A stretch of 64,000 nucleotides of DNA from Flavobacterium ardleyense (GCF_033547075.1 NZ_CP137891.1:1116001-1180000), one strand, 5' to 3'; shown: positions 15,127-23,985, numbered from the stretch's first letter. Program-made: numbers and translations. Notes: generated from the sequence alone by a model not told the origin.

Positions 15127-18100
15127 CTATTCATTCTTGCGACCAAAACGTTTGAAACGCTCATTCATCTGATTAAAACGAACTTTTTCCGTTTTATAGA
15201 AACTAGGGTCTTGATCTTGAATGACCAATAACAAACTTCGGTAACGCTCAATATCCGTCATAATAGTAATTGCAATTGCATTCTGACTTGAAGAAGGTAA
15301 CCCTGCATAGAAATTTAAAGATTCTTGATATTTTCCAGCCAATTTTATAATCAGCGCGCGCCCTTTTGACTCTTCGCCAACGGCATAATATCCTGCTGCA
15401 AACGGCTCAAGCATCGTGTAATATCCAAAATAATCCACCGGCATCTCTTTCATTGCAAGATTGATTATATTTTTTGCTTTGTCAATTTTCTCTTCATTGA
15501 TAAGCTGCTCCATCAATCTAGCCATATTTGTGCGGTAGGTAATGCTGTTTTTTCGTGTTTCGGGATCGTGATAGATTACGGTGCTACCACTATTTCCCCA
15601 ATGCCAATCCATCACAATCTTGTACATTTTCTCACTATCTATTTGTCCCATATCCAGTGGACTTGCTGCTTTGGCAACTGGATTTTTAAGTGGAACAAGT
15701 TTGTATATCAATCCGTCAAGTTGCAGATAATCTTTCATCCACATATAATCGTCATCTCCAAAAGAACCTCCGGTAAAATAAATAGGACGTTTCCAATCAT
15801 TATTTAGCATAACGTCAAGCATCATAATTCTATTTTTGTATAGCGCCGAACCTTTGATATCTACATCAATATACGGAACGATCGAATCATAATACTGCTC
15901 ACTTACTACTTTGTTTTTTATAATATGTTCCTTATTAACTGGAATTCTAAGTTTATTTGTTGGGAAGAAATGAAGTTTCTGACCGTTGCGCATTTCTACC
16001 ATTGTACGTGGATCATCACTTTTGATGAAGTTCATAAACTCGTCAAGTCCAATTCTCGCTTCTGTACGAGGGCTGTAGATTGCTGCATCAAGTTTGTCAC
16101 CAACATATTGAGAATGTTCAAAAGATATCGGAAGACCTTCGGCCTCATATGATTTGGCTTTCATCGAATCGATATACCAATCAGTCATAAACAAACTAGT
16201 ATTTACCACTTTAACATCGGTTCTAAAACCTTCAATTTCTTGTGCATACCAAAGAGGGAAGGTGTCGTTGTCTCCAATCGTGTATAAAATGGCATTCGGC
16301 TCACATCCTTGCAAATAGTTTTTGGCTATTGCCAAAGCTGTATAGCGGTCAGAACGATCGTGATCATCCCAGTTTTGAGCTGCCATCAATACAGGAGCTG
16401 CCAATAAGCAAACTGCAATTACGATAGGACCCGCGATTTTCGGCTGAAGGTATTTTTTGATAAAATCATAGATGGCATAAACTCCAATTCCAATCCAAAT
16501 CGCAAAGACATAAAACGATCCGACTAAAGCATAGTCACGCTCTCGAGGTTCAAATGGACGCTCGTTAAGGTAGATCTTCAAGGCAAAACCTGTAAACAGA
16601 AATAGCACTAACAAGACATAAAAACTTTTCTGATCTTTTTTGGCGTGGAACACCAAACCGATAATCCCCAGAATAAATGGCAAGAAGAAATACGTATTAC
16701 GACCTTTATTATTCAGCACATCACTTGGTAAATTGTCCTGCGGTCCCAAGTGCATTTCGTCAATAAAAGTAATTCCGCTCAACCAGTTTCCATCAAGATT
16801 GTCGTATTTTCCTTGTACATCGTTCTGCCTTCCGGTAAAGTTCCACATCAAGTATCTCCAATACATATAGCCAAACTGATATTCAAACATAAATTTGAAA
16901 TTGTCTACCGTAGTCGGTTTTTCGATAATCAGATAATCTCCGTAGCTTTTTAAGAATTCAAGATAACCAGAATTGTCAATTTTATCTTGGGCATAAGCGA
17001 TCCTAAATTCTTTAACCGTTTTGTTAACTTCATTTTGCAATTGCGCGACTGCACCTTGTAACTCTTCGTCACTAATATTCTCGACATCAATTCCATACTT
17101 GCCCAGTTCACTTTCGTAGTCGTAGTTGGGATTGATTTTAAACTCTAGCGGATTTGTAAAGTTCATGTAATTTTCGGCATGATCAGTGCTCCACATTCGA
17201 GGCAGAATAGTCTTATGATAATCATCGCTATTTTGCTCAGCATCTTTCCAATTATTGGTAATTACATACTTTCCAGTCTTGTAATCACGCTCATAATTTG
17301 GTTTTTTGTCCAAATAAGGTTTGTCAGGGTCCAGTCCTGCAAACATCTCTGAGAACTGTTTTCCGTAGAACAATGCATTCGAACCATACTGCTCACGATT
17401 GTAGTAAGCCAAAACTTCGGCAGCATCCGAAGGTTTATTTTCGTTAATTACTACATTCGCATTTGCACGAATAGGTAGCATTAGCCAGGTAGAGAATCCG
17501 ATGAATATAAATAGCACGCAAAGAATAAGCGTGTTATAAAACGGCAAGTTTTTTTTGTTAGTATAATTTAGAAAGTAGTAAAAAAGTCCAATTAAAATCA
17601 GCCCAGCAATTATAGTCCCGCTATTGAAAGGCATTCCGAAAGTATTGACCATAAAAACCTCACTTTTCCCGAAGAAGGCAAGCGTCCATGGCAGCAACAA
17701 TTGGAATATAAACAGGAGGACACCAACCACGATGATATTAGCTATGATAAAATTCTTGGTGGTTATCGTTTGATAATTTTTGAAATAATACAAAAATCCG
17801 ATCGCAGGTATGGTCAATAATGCCATAAAGTGTACGCCGAAAGTCAGTCCCACTACTAGCGAAATAAGCAGAAGCCATTTATTTCCCCGTGGTAAATGCA
17901 TTTCTTGCTCCCAACGAAGTCCCAACCAAAACAGCAATGCAATTAAGAAAGACGCCATAGCATATACTTCCGCTTCCACCGCATTAAACCAGAAACTGTC
18001 AGAAAATGCGAAAGCAAGCGATCCAACAAAAGCACTTCCAAGCAAAGCAACTTCAGCATTTTGGTCAAGAGTAGCAAAGTTTGAAATGATCTTTTTTAGC

Positions 18101-18405
18101 AAAATTGTTGTCGACCAGAACATAAATAGGATGGTAAATGCGCTAGAAAATACCGACATCATATTGACCATTAACGCCACTTGCGTGTTTTCTAACGCAA
18201 ACATTGCAAAGAAAGCACCAAGCATTTGAAATAGTGGCGCCCCTGGAGGGTGTCCTACTTGAAGCTTGGCAGAGGTTGCAATATATTCGCCCGTATCCCA
18301 AAAACTCAAGGTCGGCTCTACGGTTAGAGTGTAAGTGATGAGTGCAATTGCAAATGCAGTCCAACCCAAAATCGTATTCCACTTCTTAAAATTAAATGCC
18401 ATCAT
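15127..18405 (-). CDS. DUF2723 membrane protein (glycosyltransferase family 117-like)
   Basis: This 1092-residue polytopic inner-membrane protein belongs to DUF2723, related to GT-C glycosyltransferases such as protein O-mannosyltransferases. The first luminal loop carries PTLSFWDTGEYIATSAKLQ and GHPPGAPLFQ (about 30-58), with acidic residues placed as in GT-C enzymes. About 9-12 membrane segments occupy the first 330 residues and another cluster lies at about 580-690. The C-terminal third is soluble, and its last part (about 960-1060) looks helical and TPR-like. Bacteroidota carry a general O-glycosylation system for exported proteins; a part in it is possible but unproven. A second Met follows the first, so the start could be 18402. 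Confidence 0.9.
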   Translation of the reverse strand: MMAFNFKKWNTILGWTAFAIALITYTLTVEPTLSFWDTGEYIATSAKLQVGHPPGAPLFQMLGAFFAMFALENTQVALMVNMMSVFSSAFTILFMFWSTTILLKKIISNFATLDQNAEVALLGSAFVGSLAFAFSDSFWFNAVEAEVYAMASFLIALLFWLGLRWEQEMHLPRGNKWLLLISLVVGLTFGVHFMALLTIPAIGFLYYFKNYQTITTKNFIIANIIVVGVLLFIFQLLLPWTLAFFGKSEVFMVNTFGMPFNSGTIIAGLILIGLFYYFLNYTNKKNLPFYNTLILCVLFIFIGFSTWLMLPIRANANVVINENKPSDAAEVLAYYNREQYGSNALFYGKQFSEMFAGLDPDKPYLDKKPNYERDYKTGKYVITNNWKDAEQNSDDYHKTILPRMWSTDHAENYMNFTNPLEFKINPNYDYESELGKYGIDVENISDEELQGAVAQLQNEVNKTVKEFRIAYAQDKIDNSGYLEFLKSYGDYLIIEKPTTVDNFKFMFEYQFGYMYWRYLMWNFTGRQNDVQGKYDNLDGNWLSGITFIDEMHLGPQDNLPSDVLNNKGRNTYFFLPFILGIIGLVFHAKKDQKSFYVLLVLFLFTGFALKIYLNERPFEPRERDYALVGSFYVFAIWIGIGVYAIYDFIKKYLQPKIAGPIVIAVCLLAAPVLMAAQNWDDHDRSDRYTALAIAKNYLQGCEPNAILYTIGDNDTFPLWYAQEIEGFRTDVKVVNTSLFMTDWYIDSMKAKSYEAEGLPISFEHSQYVGDKLDAAIYSPRTEARIGLDEFMNFIKSDDPRTMVEMRNGQKLHFFPTNKLRIPVNKEHIIKNKVVSEQYYDSIVPYIDVDIKGSALYKNRIMMLDVMLNNDWKRPIYFTGGSFGDDDYMWMKDYLQLDGLIYKLVPLKNPVAKAASPLDMGQIDSEKMYKIVMDWHWGNSGSTVIYHDPETRKNSITYRTNMARLMEQLINEEKIDKAKNIINLAMKEMPVDYFGYYTMLEPFAAGYYAVGEESKGRALIIKLAGKYQESLNFYAGLPSSSQNAIAITIMTDIERYRSLLLVIQDQDPSFYKTEKVRFNQMNERFKRFGRKNE

Positions 18406-18502
18406 ATTAAGAGAAAGTATTATTTTTTATCACAACAAAGAAAATGCTTTTTTATGTAACGAAGTAGTAAAAAAAATATTTTCACTTTTTTTCATTTTTT
18501 GT

Positions 18503-18532
18503 TTGCACCATTGAGAAAATGTTATAAATTTG
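18503..18532 (+). promoter_or_regulatory. Promoter of the first tRNA-Gln
   Basis: TTG (18503-18505), 19 bases, TAAATTTG (18525-18532), a full match to the Bacteroidota promoter, 16 bases before the tRNA. Confidence 0.8.
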
Positions 18533-18547
18533 CACCCGAATCAGAAT

Positions 18548-18618
18548 TGGTCTATGGTGTAATGGTAACACAACTGTTTTTGGTGCAGTCTTTCTAGGTT
18601 CGAGTCCTAGTAGACCAA
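18548..18618 (+). tRNA. tRNA-Gln(UUG), copy 1
   Basis: The 71-base gene folds as a cloverleaf: acceptor arms TGGTCTA and TAGACCA, anticodon stem ACTGT/GCAGT with loop TTTTGGT giving anticodon TTG, and T arm CTAGG-TTCGAGT-CCTAG. The terminal CCA is not encoded. An identical gene lies at 22918. Confidence 0.95.
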
Positions 18619-18629
18619 CAACAATTTGA

Positions 18630-18668
18630 AAAAACCCTGTAACTTAATTGTTATGGGGTTTCTCTTTT
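18630..18668 (+). terminator. Terminator of tRNA-Gln copy 1
   Basis: AAACCCTGTAAC pairs imperfectly with GTTATGGGGTTT, followed by TCTCTTTTT. Confidence 0.7.
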
Positions 18669-19243
18669 TAGGCAATTTCCGAAATATATTTCTTCAGGGA
18701 GATTTTCAACACGACGATAAGTTGCCATTTATTTTACTTTTTTCGAATTATTTGGGTGTTGCGTCGGCTAGAAAATTCGTTTTCAAGTTAGAAATTTTAT
18801 GAATGCCGCCGCCGGGCTGTCCACTGTATCTTTGCTGCCAGCACGATTAGTTTTCAAAATTCCAAGTTTTGCTTAGGCAGCAAAGGATGCCGTTTCCATC
18901 CCTAACACGGAGGAACATTAAGTTGAGGTTTTTGTGCAAAAATCATATATTTGAGTTTCGCTATAGTTTTACTTGAACGATATGAAAATCCGAGCTTTGG
19001 TTCATAATTATGCAGTTTGGACACGCGAGCGTCTTGCCCTTGTCCACTATCAAAATTAATAAACTCACCACAATATTGTACTGCTACAAGTTTTATGAAC
19101 TACTTATTGTAATTTCAAAAATCAGATTTACTACGATCTAACTCGTTGTTTTTACATAACTTAATTTATGTAAAAAATATAAATTGTATTAATTTAAAGT
19201 ATAAATTGCAATCATAACTGACCGACAATTAAATATTAATATT
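18669..19243. other. Gap holding a long dispersed repeat
   Basis: No gene is supported. A repeat of about 220 bases (18737-18955) fills the left part. The right part is AT-rich and presumably contains the promoter of the sorting-domain gene, though no clean TAnnTTTG was found. Confidence 0.6.
18737..18955 (+). repeat. Long dispersed repeat copy 1 (contains family 1 hairpin E2)
   Basis: It is nearly identical to 20806-21050, from TTTTTCGAATTATTT to CATATnTTTGAG. The core CCGGGCTGTCCACTGTATC leads to a hairpin with arms ATCTTTGCTGCC (18828-18839) and GGCAGCAAAGGAT (18876-18888), then CGTTTCCATCCCTAAC. Confidence 0.9.
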
Positions 19244-20800
19244 ATGAAATTGAAAATTATTTTATCCGCATTTTTATTTTTTCAATTTTTCAGCAATCAA
19301 GCACAAAATGAGTTTATCGATTCGAATTTTGGTACTAACAATGGCTACACGCTTTCGCCAGCATATCAAGGTGATTTAATTCTAAGGGATGTTTTGCAGG
19401 TAAATGACAAAATTTATGCTACTAGTATAGGTTTTGATCAAACTTGCTATCTAATAAGATATGATTTAAATGGTATCGTAGATTTAACTTTTGGCACAAA
19501 TGGATTTGTATTGATGCCTCAAAGTCCAGATGGGTTATTCCTGGGTAACAGATTTAGTCAGCTCAAATTAACAAGCAACAATAAACTTTTATTGATTACA
19601 AGCGTACTTCCAGATAATTTTGAAGCCGCAGGCTTTTACATCGCCCAGGTAACCAAAATCAATTTAGACGGTACCTTAGATTTAAACTACGGAACAAATG
19701 GAAGCTATTTAAGCAGCTTCGAATTTGGACTACGAACCATAGGTGTCGAGAAATCTAGCGAGGACGGATTAACAATCGTAGGATATAACGGGTACATAGA
19801 CGATGATAACACTCATACTGTCACCATCCAAAAGATAAACGGCCAAGGTCAGCTCGACACTAATTTTGGCACTAATGGATATATAGATTTATCGTACAAT
19901 AGCGAGATTTATACACCAGTCTTGGCAAATATCAAAGGTGACTTCGTATATATATTATTTAGTAGTTATGAAGGCAACAATTATATTTCAAAATACAATA
20001 CTTCTGCTCTGAGCTATGATATGTCTTTTGGGCAAAATGGTATTGTTACTGGAAATTCTAGCACTATGGTCATTGACTACTTTTATATTGATGACGATTC
20101 CAACGCGATGTATGTTTCTGGCGGGCGAGTGGTGCAAGTAGCAATGCATTTGGAAACTCTAGTTGTAGTAAAAAAATATGTGAATGGTATTTTAGATTCT
20201 AATTTCGGTAATAATGGTGAAGCTATTGTTGACGTGCTTCCAAATACCGCTACTGTCAAATTCGTTCAAAGTATTGAGAAGCACGCGAATAAAATCCTTA
20301 TTCACGGAGATGTAAACAGCGTTGCAACAGCGCCTTATGATAAAACTTTTTTGGCACAAATCAATATGGATGGAAGTATGGATCAGAATTTCGGTCAAAA
20401 TGGAGTTATTATAAATGAACTTTTCCCAAGTGATAACAAAACATTTGGATATGTATATAATGAGGATTCCATCATTACTTGTGGTTCTTGTCCAAGTATA
20501 GATGGCTTTTATCCTCAAAGGCCTTGCTTGATAAAATATTTAAAAAGCTCTAATTTAAATATCGAAAGTTTCCATAATCAGAATGCTAGATTTTATCCTA
20601 ATCCAGTTCAGGATTTAATGTATTTTAGAACCGACAAAAATATCGTAAGCATAGATATCTATGATTACTCAGGTAGATTGGTGGGAAAATACAAGTCAGA
20701 AGACAACAGCGTAAATATTGTAGATTTGCAATCGGGATTGTATATAGGCGCGGTCAACACCGATGCGGACAGCTACAAAATTAAGTTGGTAAAAAAATAG
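19244..20800 (+). CDS. Secreted delta-60 repeat protein with type IX sorting domain
   Basis: This 518-residue exported protein has a signal peptide at 1-20 (cleavage near NQAQ). It then carries at least seven delta-60-like repeats marked by D-x-x-F/Y-G-x-N-G: SNFGTNNG, LTFGTNGF, LNYGTNGS, TNFGTNGY, MSFGQNGI, SNFGNNGE and QNFGQNGV. These repeats probably fold into a beta-propeller. The last 75 or so residues (FYPNPVQDLMYF ... YDYSGRLVGKY ... LQSGLYIG ... YKIKLVKK) are a type A C-terminal sorting domain that sends the protein through the type IX system to the cell surface. SprA of that system is encoded at 47.6 kb. The gene is flanked by two direct copies of a long repeat. The ligand is unknown. 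Confidence 0.88.
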   Translation: MKLKIILSAFLFFQFFSNQAQNEFIDSNFGTNNGYTLSPAYQGDLILRDVLQVNDKIYATSIGFDQTCYLIRYDLNGIVDLTFGTNGFVLMPQSPDGLFLGNRFSQLKLTSNNKLLLITSVLPDNFEAAGFYIAQVTKINLDGTLDLNYGTNGSYLSSFEFGLRTIGVEKSSEDGLTIVGYNGYIDDDNTHTVTIQKINGQGQLDTNFGTNGYIDLSYNSEIYTPVLANIKGDFVYILFSSYEGNNYISKYNTSALSYDMSFGQNGIVTGNSSTMVIDYFYIDDDSNAMYVSGGRVVQVAMHLETLVVVKKYVNGILDSNFGNNGEAIVDVLPNTATVKFVQSIEKHANKILIHGDVNSVATAPYDKTFLAQINMDGSMDQNFGQNGVIINELFPSDNKTFGYVYNEDSIITCGSCPSIDGFYPQRPCLIKYLKSSNLNIESFHNQNARFYPNPVQDLMYFRTDKNIVSIDIYDYSGRLVGKYKSEDNSVNIVDLQSGLYIGAVNTDADSYKIKLVKK

Positions 20801-20805
20801 CTTCT

Positions 20806-21050
20806 CTTTTTTTCGAATTATTTAAGTGTTGCGTCGGCTACAAATTTAGTTTTCAAGCTAGAAATTTTCTGCAAGCCGCCGCCGGGCTGTCCACTGTATC
20901 TTTGCTGCCAGCACGATTAGTTTTCAGAATTCCAAGTTTTGCTTAGGCAGCAAAGGATGTGCTTCGCCAGTTCGCTTCGCTCGGGTCGTTTCCATCCCTA
21001 ACACGGAGGAACATTAAGTTGAGATTTTTGTTTAAATTCATATTTTTGAG
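20806..21050 (+). repeat. Long dispersed repeat copy 2 with a nested 27-bp insertion (hairpin E3)
   Basis: It matches 18737-18955 but carries 27 extra bases at 20960-20986 (starting TGCTTCGCC, ending CTCGGGT) where copy 1 has a single C, just after the hairpin's right arm. The insert matches one arm of the inverted repeat at 5393-5421. Confidence 0.9.
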
Positions 21051-21202
21051 ATCAGATGTTACTAAAATTTATCAAAGCAGAAATAATCGATAGTCAATTT
21101 CAAATTATTTAATTTTCTAACGTGAGCAACTCTCTCGTGCCTGCAATTATAAAAAAGCACAATATTTACAAAAGTATGGCAGACCATTAAAAAAGATTAA
21201 AA

Positions 21203-21637
21203 ATGAAAACCATCTCCTATAATAAAATCGATGCTTCAGAATCCGACTATCTCTATGTCGCGACTTCTCAAATAACAAATTCCGGTAACGGACTTTTTAC
21301 CGCTATCGATATTTATAAGGACGAAATGATTGCTGTTTTTACGGGCGATATTCTCAACGATTCTCAAGCAGCAGAGCGTGCCGAAAAAGGAAATGACCGA
21401 TATTTTATAATGATGCCCGACGGATCAACTTTGGATTCTATGAATTCAGATTGTTTTGCAAAATATGCAAATGATGCGAGCGTCAATTCTGAAACTAATT
21501 TCAAGAATAATTCGAAAATTGCTTTTGACGATGATGGACATGTTGGCTTAATTGCTTTGCGTAAGATAAAATCTGGCGAGGAGATATTTTGCAGCTACGG
21601 AAAAGTGTATTGGAAGAAGTGGTTGAAATTAGTATAG
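21203..21637 (+). CDS. SET domain-containing protein
   Basis: This 144-residue stand-alone SET domain belongs to a fold that uses S-adenosylmethionine to methylate protein lysines. The SET motifs are recognisable: NSGNGLFTAIDIYKDEMI (the G-x-G motif near residue 25), then AKYANDASVNSETN in place of the canonical R-F-x-N-H, and GEEIFCSYGKVYW for the E-x-x-x-D-Y-G motif. No pre-SET or post-SET zinc motifs are present. Bacterial SET proteins of this size may methylate ribosomal or chromatin-like proteins; no substrate can be inferred. It lies in the cassette between the two tRNA-Gln genes. Confidence 0.85.
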   Translation: MKTISYNKIDASESDYLYVATSQITNSGNGLFTAIDIYKDEMIAVFTGDILNDSQAAERAEKGNDRYFIMMPDGSTLDSMNSDCFAKYANDASVNSETNFKNNSKIAFDDDGHVGLIALRKIKSGEEIFCSYGKVYWKKWLKLV

Positions 21638-21702
21638 TGGAAATGATTCATTTATTTCGCATCTTGCTTACTAACAATTCTAACTTCATCTAAATTATAA
21701 TA

Positions 21703-22428
21703 ATGTGTACCGTAAGTTATATCCCCAAAACCGTTGACGGCAGTTTTGTGCTCACTTCAAATCGTGATGAAGACTCAAGGCGCCCAACTATAGCTCCGAT
21801 GATTTATGATTTCGGAACGGTTCAGCTCGCCTTTCCCAAAGATGAAGTATCTGGTGGGTCTTGGATTGCAATGAGCAATCTGGGGAAGATCAACTGTTTA
21901 CTTAATGGTGGCATTGGAACTCATACAAAACAAGAGTACCACACAATTAGCCGAGGTACAATTTTAATCGATTTAACCAAATCACAACTTTCAACTAAGA
22001 ATTTCTTTCAAAATTATCACCTGCACAATGTCGAGCCATTTACAATTGTCTCGATTCAGCATCAAGAGGGCAAGGTGGTTTCTTTAACCGAAGTGATTTG
22101 GGACGGAAACAAAAAGCATTTGAGAAATCTCGAAGTCAATCATCCTCATATTTGGTCAGCTGCACAATTATATTCTGAAGAGCAGAAACAATTACGTCAA
22201 AAGTGGTTTGAAAATTTCATCAAAAAAAATATATCAAATCTGACTTCCGTTAAAATCGCTGAATTCCATTTTGGAAATCATTCGGAAGATGTTGGAGTGA
22301 ATGTAATAATGGAACGTGGCGATCTTTTGAAAACGGTAAGTATTACGCAAATTATTTCTCAAAATGAGAACTTGAAAATGAGTTATTCAGATTTGCTTAG
22401 AGGTGGTAGGGTGCAAGTGGAGCTATAA
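21703..22428 (+). CDS. NRDE family protein (TANGO2-like)
   Basis: This 241-residue protein contains the family-defining NRDE motif (SNRDEDSRRPT, about 19-29) and begins MCTVSYIP. The Cys directly after the initiator Met is conserved in the family and would be exposed by Met removal, as in N-terminal nucleophile hydrolases; that mechanism is inference. SGGSWIAMSNLGKINCLLNG (about 49-68) is the second conserved block. Eukaryotic TANGO2 has been linked to heme and lipid handling, but the bacterial role is open. It follows the SET gene by 65 bases on the same strand and may share its transcript. Confidence 0.9.
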   Translation: MCTVSYIPKTVDGSFVLTSNRDEDSRRPTIAPMIYDFGTVQLAFPKDEVSGGSWIAMSNLGKINCLLNGGIGTHTKQEYHTISRGTILIDLTKSQLSTKNFFQNYHLHNVEPFTIVSIQHQEGKVVSLTEVIWDGNKKHLRNLEVNHPHIWSAAQLYSEEQKQLRQKWFENFIKKNISNLTSVKIAEFHFGNHSEDVGVNVIMERGDLLKTVSITQIISQNENLKMSYSDLLRGGRVQVEL

Positions 22429-22552
22429 TTTTTTTATTTTATGTGCACGAATCGGTTTTTTTTTCGAATTGTAAGGATTCAAAATAATTATTTCGCCCTT
22501 CCAAAAGCTCATGAACCAAGACTCTAATTTTAATTAATTTTCAATAATACCT

Positions 22553-22613
22553 TTACGTCCAGGCTCCTCCTCCTTGGTTATTGAGCCCGTCGAAATATCG
22601 GAGGAGTTTGGGG
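22553..22613 (-). repeat. Dispersed GC-rich hairpin repeat, family 2
   Basis: Read on the minus strand it has CTCCTCC ... GGAGGAG and ends GGAGCCTGGACG, matching 9170-9222. Confidence 0.65.
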
Positions 22614-22623
22614 AGAATTTGCG

Positions 22624-22745
22624 TTAGGGATTATCTCATAAGATAATATTTCCATAGGAATTCGATGAATTTCATTTGTAGCGGAAATCTTTATCAGGTC
22701 TTTTCGGTCCAGAAAGATTGGGAGTGTAAAGCCCGACTGAAGGGA
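22624..22745 (-). repeat. Dispersed hairpin repeat, family 1 copy E4
   Basis: Its reverse complement matches 43412-43541: CGGGCTTTACACTCCCAATC, hairpin, then TGAAATTCATCGAATTCC, a small ATTATC/GATAAT palindrome and CCCTAAC. Its hairpin stem is less regular than in other copies. Confidence 0.85.
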
Positions 22746-22872
22746 ACGCTCAAAAAAACCAATTGGTCGAAGATAAAAACTTTATTATTCTTTAATTTCT
22801 GATTGCTTTGGGTGTTATTATTGGAACTTTACAGCGCAAAATAAAACATATTGCCAATTTCCTTATTTTCAT

Positions 22873-22902
22873 TTGGAACTTTCAAAATAATGCATAAGTT
22901 TG
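22873..22902 (+). promoter_or_regulatory. Promoter of the second tRNA-Gln
   Basis: TTG (22873-22875), 19 bases, TAAGTTTG (22895-22902), the same spacing as the copy 1 promoter. Confidence 0.8.
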
Positions 22903-22917
22903 CAGCCGCGTAGCAAT

Positions 22918-22988
22918 TGGTCTATGGTGTAATGGTAACACAACTGTTTTTGGTGCAGTCTTTCTAGGTTCGAGTCCTAGTAGACCAA
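22918..22988 (+). tRNA. tRNA-Gln(UUG), copy 2
   Basis: It is identical base for base to the gene at 18548-18618, on the same strand 4370 bases away, while promoter and downstream sequences differ. Anticodon TTG in loop TTTTGGT; no encoded CCA. Confidence 0.95.
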
Positions 22989-22991
22989 CAA

Positions 22992-23023
22992 AAAAACTCC
23001 TCAAATTATGAGGAGTTTTTTTT
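22992..23023 (+). terminator. Terminator of tRNA-Gln copy 2, probably bidirectional
   Basis: AAAAACTCCTCA pairs with TGAGGAGTTTTT around a 5-base loop. It can also end the convergent universal stress gene. Confidence 0.9.
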
Positions 23024-23046
23024 ATGTTTATTTTTCAAAAAATTTC

Positions 23047-23871
23047 TTAGATTTTAAACGTCACCATAGGAATAGAGGTGCGATTCACTAAATCTTCACT
23101 GATACTACCGTTAAGCAATCTCGCCATTCCAGTACGACCATGTGTACAGATTGCGATAAGATCGGCATTTACGGTATGTGCAAAATTTAAAATTCCTTTT
23201 TCAATATTTGCATCGTTGTAAATGAATTTCTTTAAGTGAGACATCTCAAAACGATCGGCAAAATCAGTCATCATTTTCTCCGCAACTGCAGTAGTTTTAA
23301 AGCTATTAGGAGTATTAATCATTACTAGTTTTAATTCTGCGTCAAGCATATCTGCAAATTTTAATACCTTCTTGAATGGTTCATTTACTTCATCTGTAAA
23401 ATCTGATGCAAAAATCATATTTTTAGTTTTAAAATGATCTGTCTCATTTTTAATAACTAAGACAGGCACCTCAGACGAACGCACAACCTTTTCAGTATTC
23501 GATCCAATAAACATTTCTTTGAATCCGCTTGCACCATGAGATCCCATTACTACTAAATCAATATCATTTTCTTTAGAAATTGCTAAGATTCCTTCAAATG
23601 CACGTTCAAATTGTACTATGTTGCTCGCTTTTACATCAGAAAGCAAATCGCTTTTTGTTAGATCATCAATTCGTTGGACAGCCATTTTCTTGTAAAGCAT
23701 AATTTCTGGAATTTCACTTCCACGATCTAAAGCATCACTTGTCTGTTGCGGCAACTCAAGCATATGGAGTAAAACAATTTCGGCATCGTGCTCTTTTGCA
23801 ATTTGAACAGCAACCTTTAAAGCATTTGTTGCGTGCTTAGAAAAATCGGTAGGGACTAATATTTTTTTCAT
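23047..23871 (-). CDS. Universal stress protein, tandem Usp domains
   Basis: This 274-residue cytoplasmic protein is made of two Usp domains (about 1-145 and 150-274), a common Bacteroidota arrangement. The first starts KKILVPTDFSKHATNALKVA and carries the nucleotide-binding loop VMGSHGASGFKEMFIGSNTE (G-x-x-G-x9-G-S). The second has CTHGRTGMARLLNGSISE with the same pattern. Both domains therefore look able to bind ATP. Usp proteins respond to starvation and stress; the specific role here is unknown. It is divergent from the rimP operon. Confidence 0.92.
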   Translation of the reverse strand: MKKILVPTDFSKHATNALKVAVQIAKEHDAEIVLLHMLELPQQTSDALDRGSEIPEIMLYKKMAVQRIDDLTKSDLLSDVKASNIVQFERAFEGILAISKENDIDLVVMGSHGASGFKEMFIGSNTEKVVRSSEVPVLVIKNETDHFKTKNMIFASDFTDEVNEPFKKVLKFADMLDAELKLVMINTPNSFKTTAVAEKMMTDFADRFEMSHLKKFIYNDANIEKGILNFAHTVNADLIAICTHGRTGMARLLNGSISEDLVNRTSIPMVTFKI

Positions 23872-23985
23872 AAAGGATGTTTTTTTAAGGGTTGATATAA
23901 TTATTTATTAGTGTAATTTGATTGTTTATAAAGGTAGGAAAAATTTAACATTCAGCAATGCTTTTAATTTTACAAAAAAAATCAC

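Larger units (their letters stand above)
22429..22872. other. Gap with two dispersed hairpin repeats on the minus strand
   Basis: No gene is supported. It holds a family 2 repeat (22553-22613) and a family 1 repeat (22624-22745), both on the minus strand. Confidence 0.7.

Noticed and set aside
18737..21050. Composite transposon around the sorting-domain gene
   Set aside because: The flanking direct repeats contain no transposase or terminal inverted repeats; only a recombination or dispersed-repeat origin is supported.
18548..22988. Integrative element inserted at tRNA-Gln
   Set aside because: There is no integrase and no partial tRNA 3' end; both tRNA genes are complete with their own promoters.
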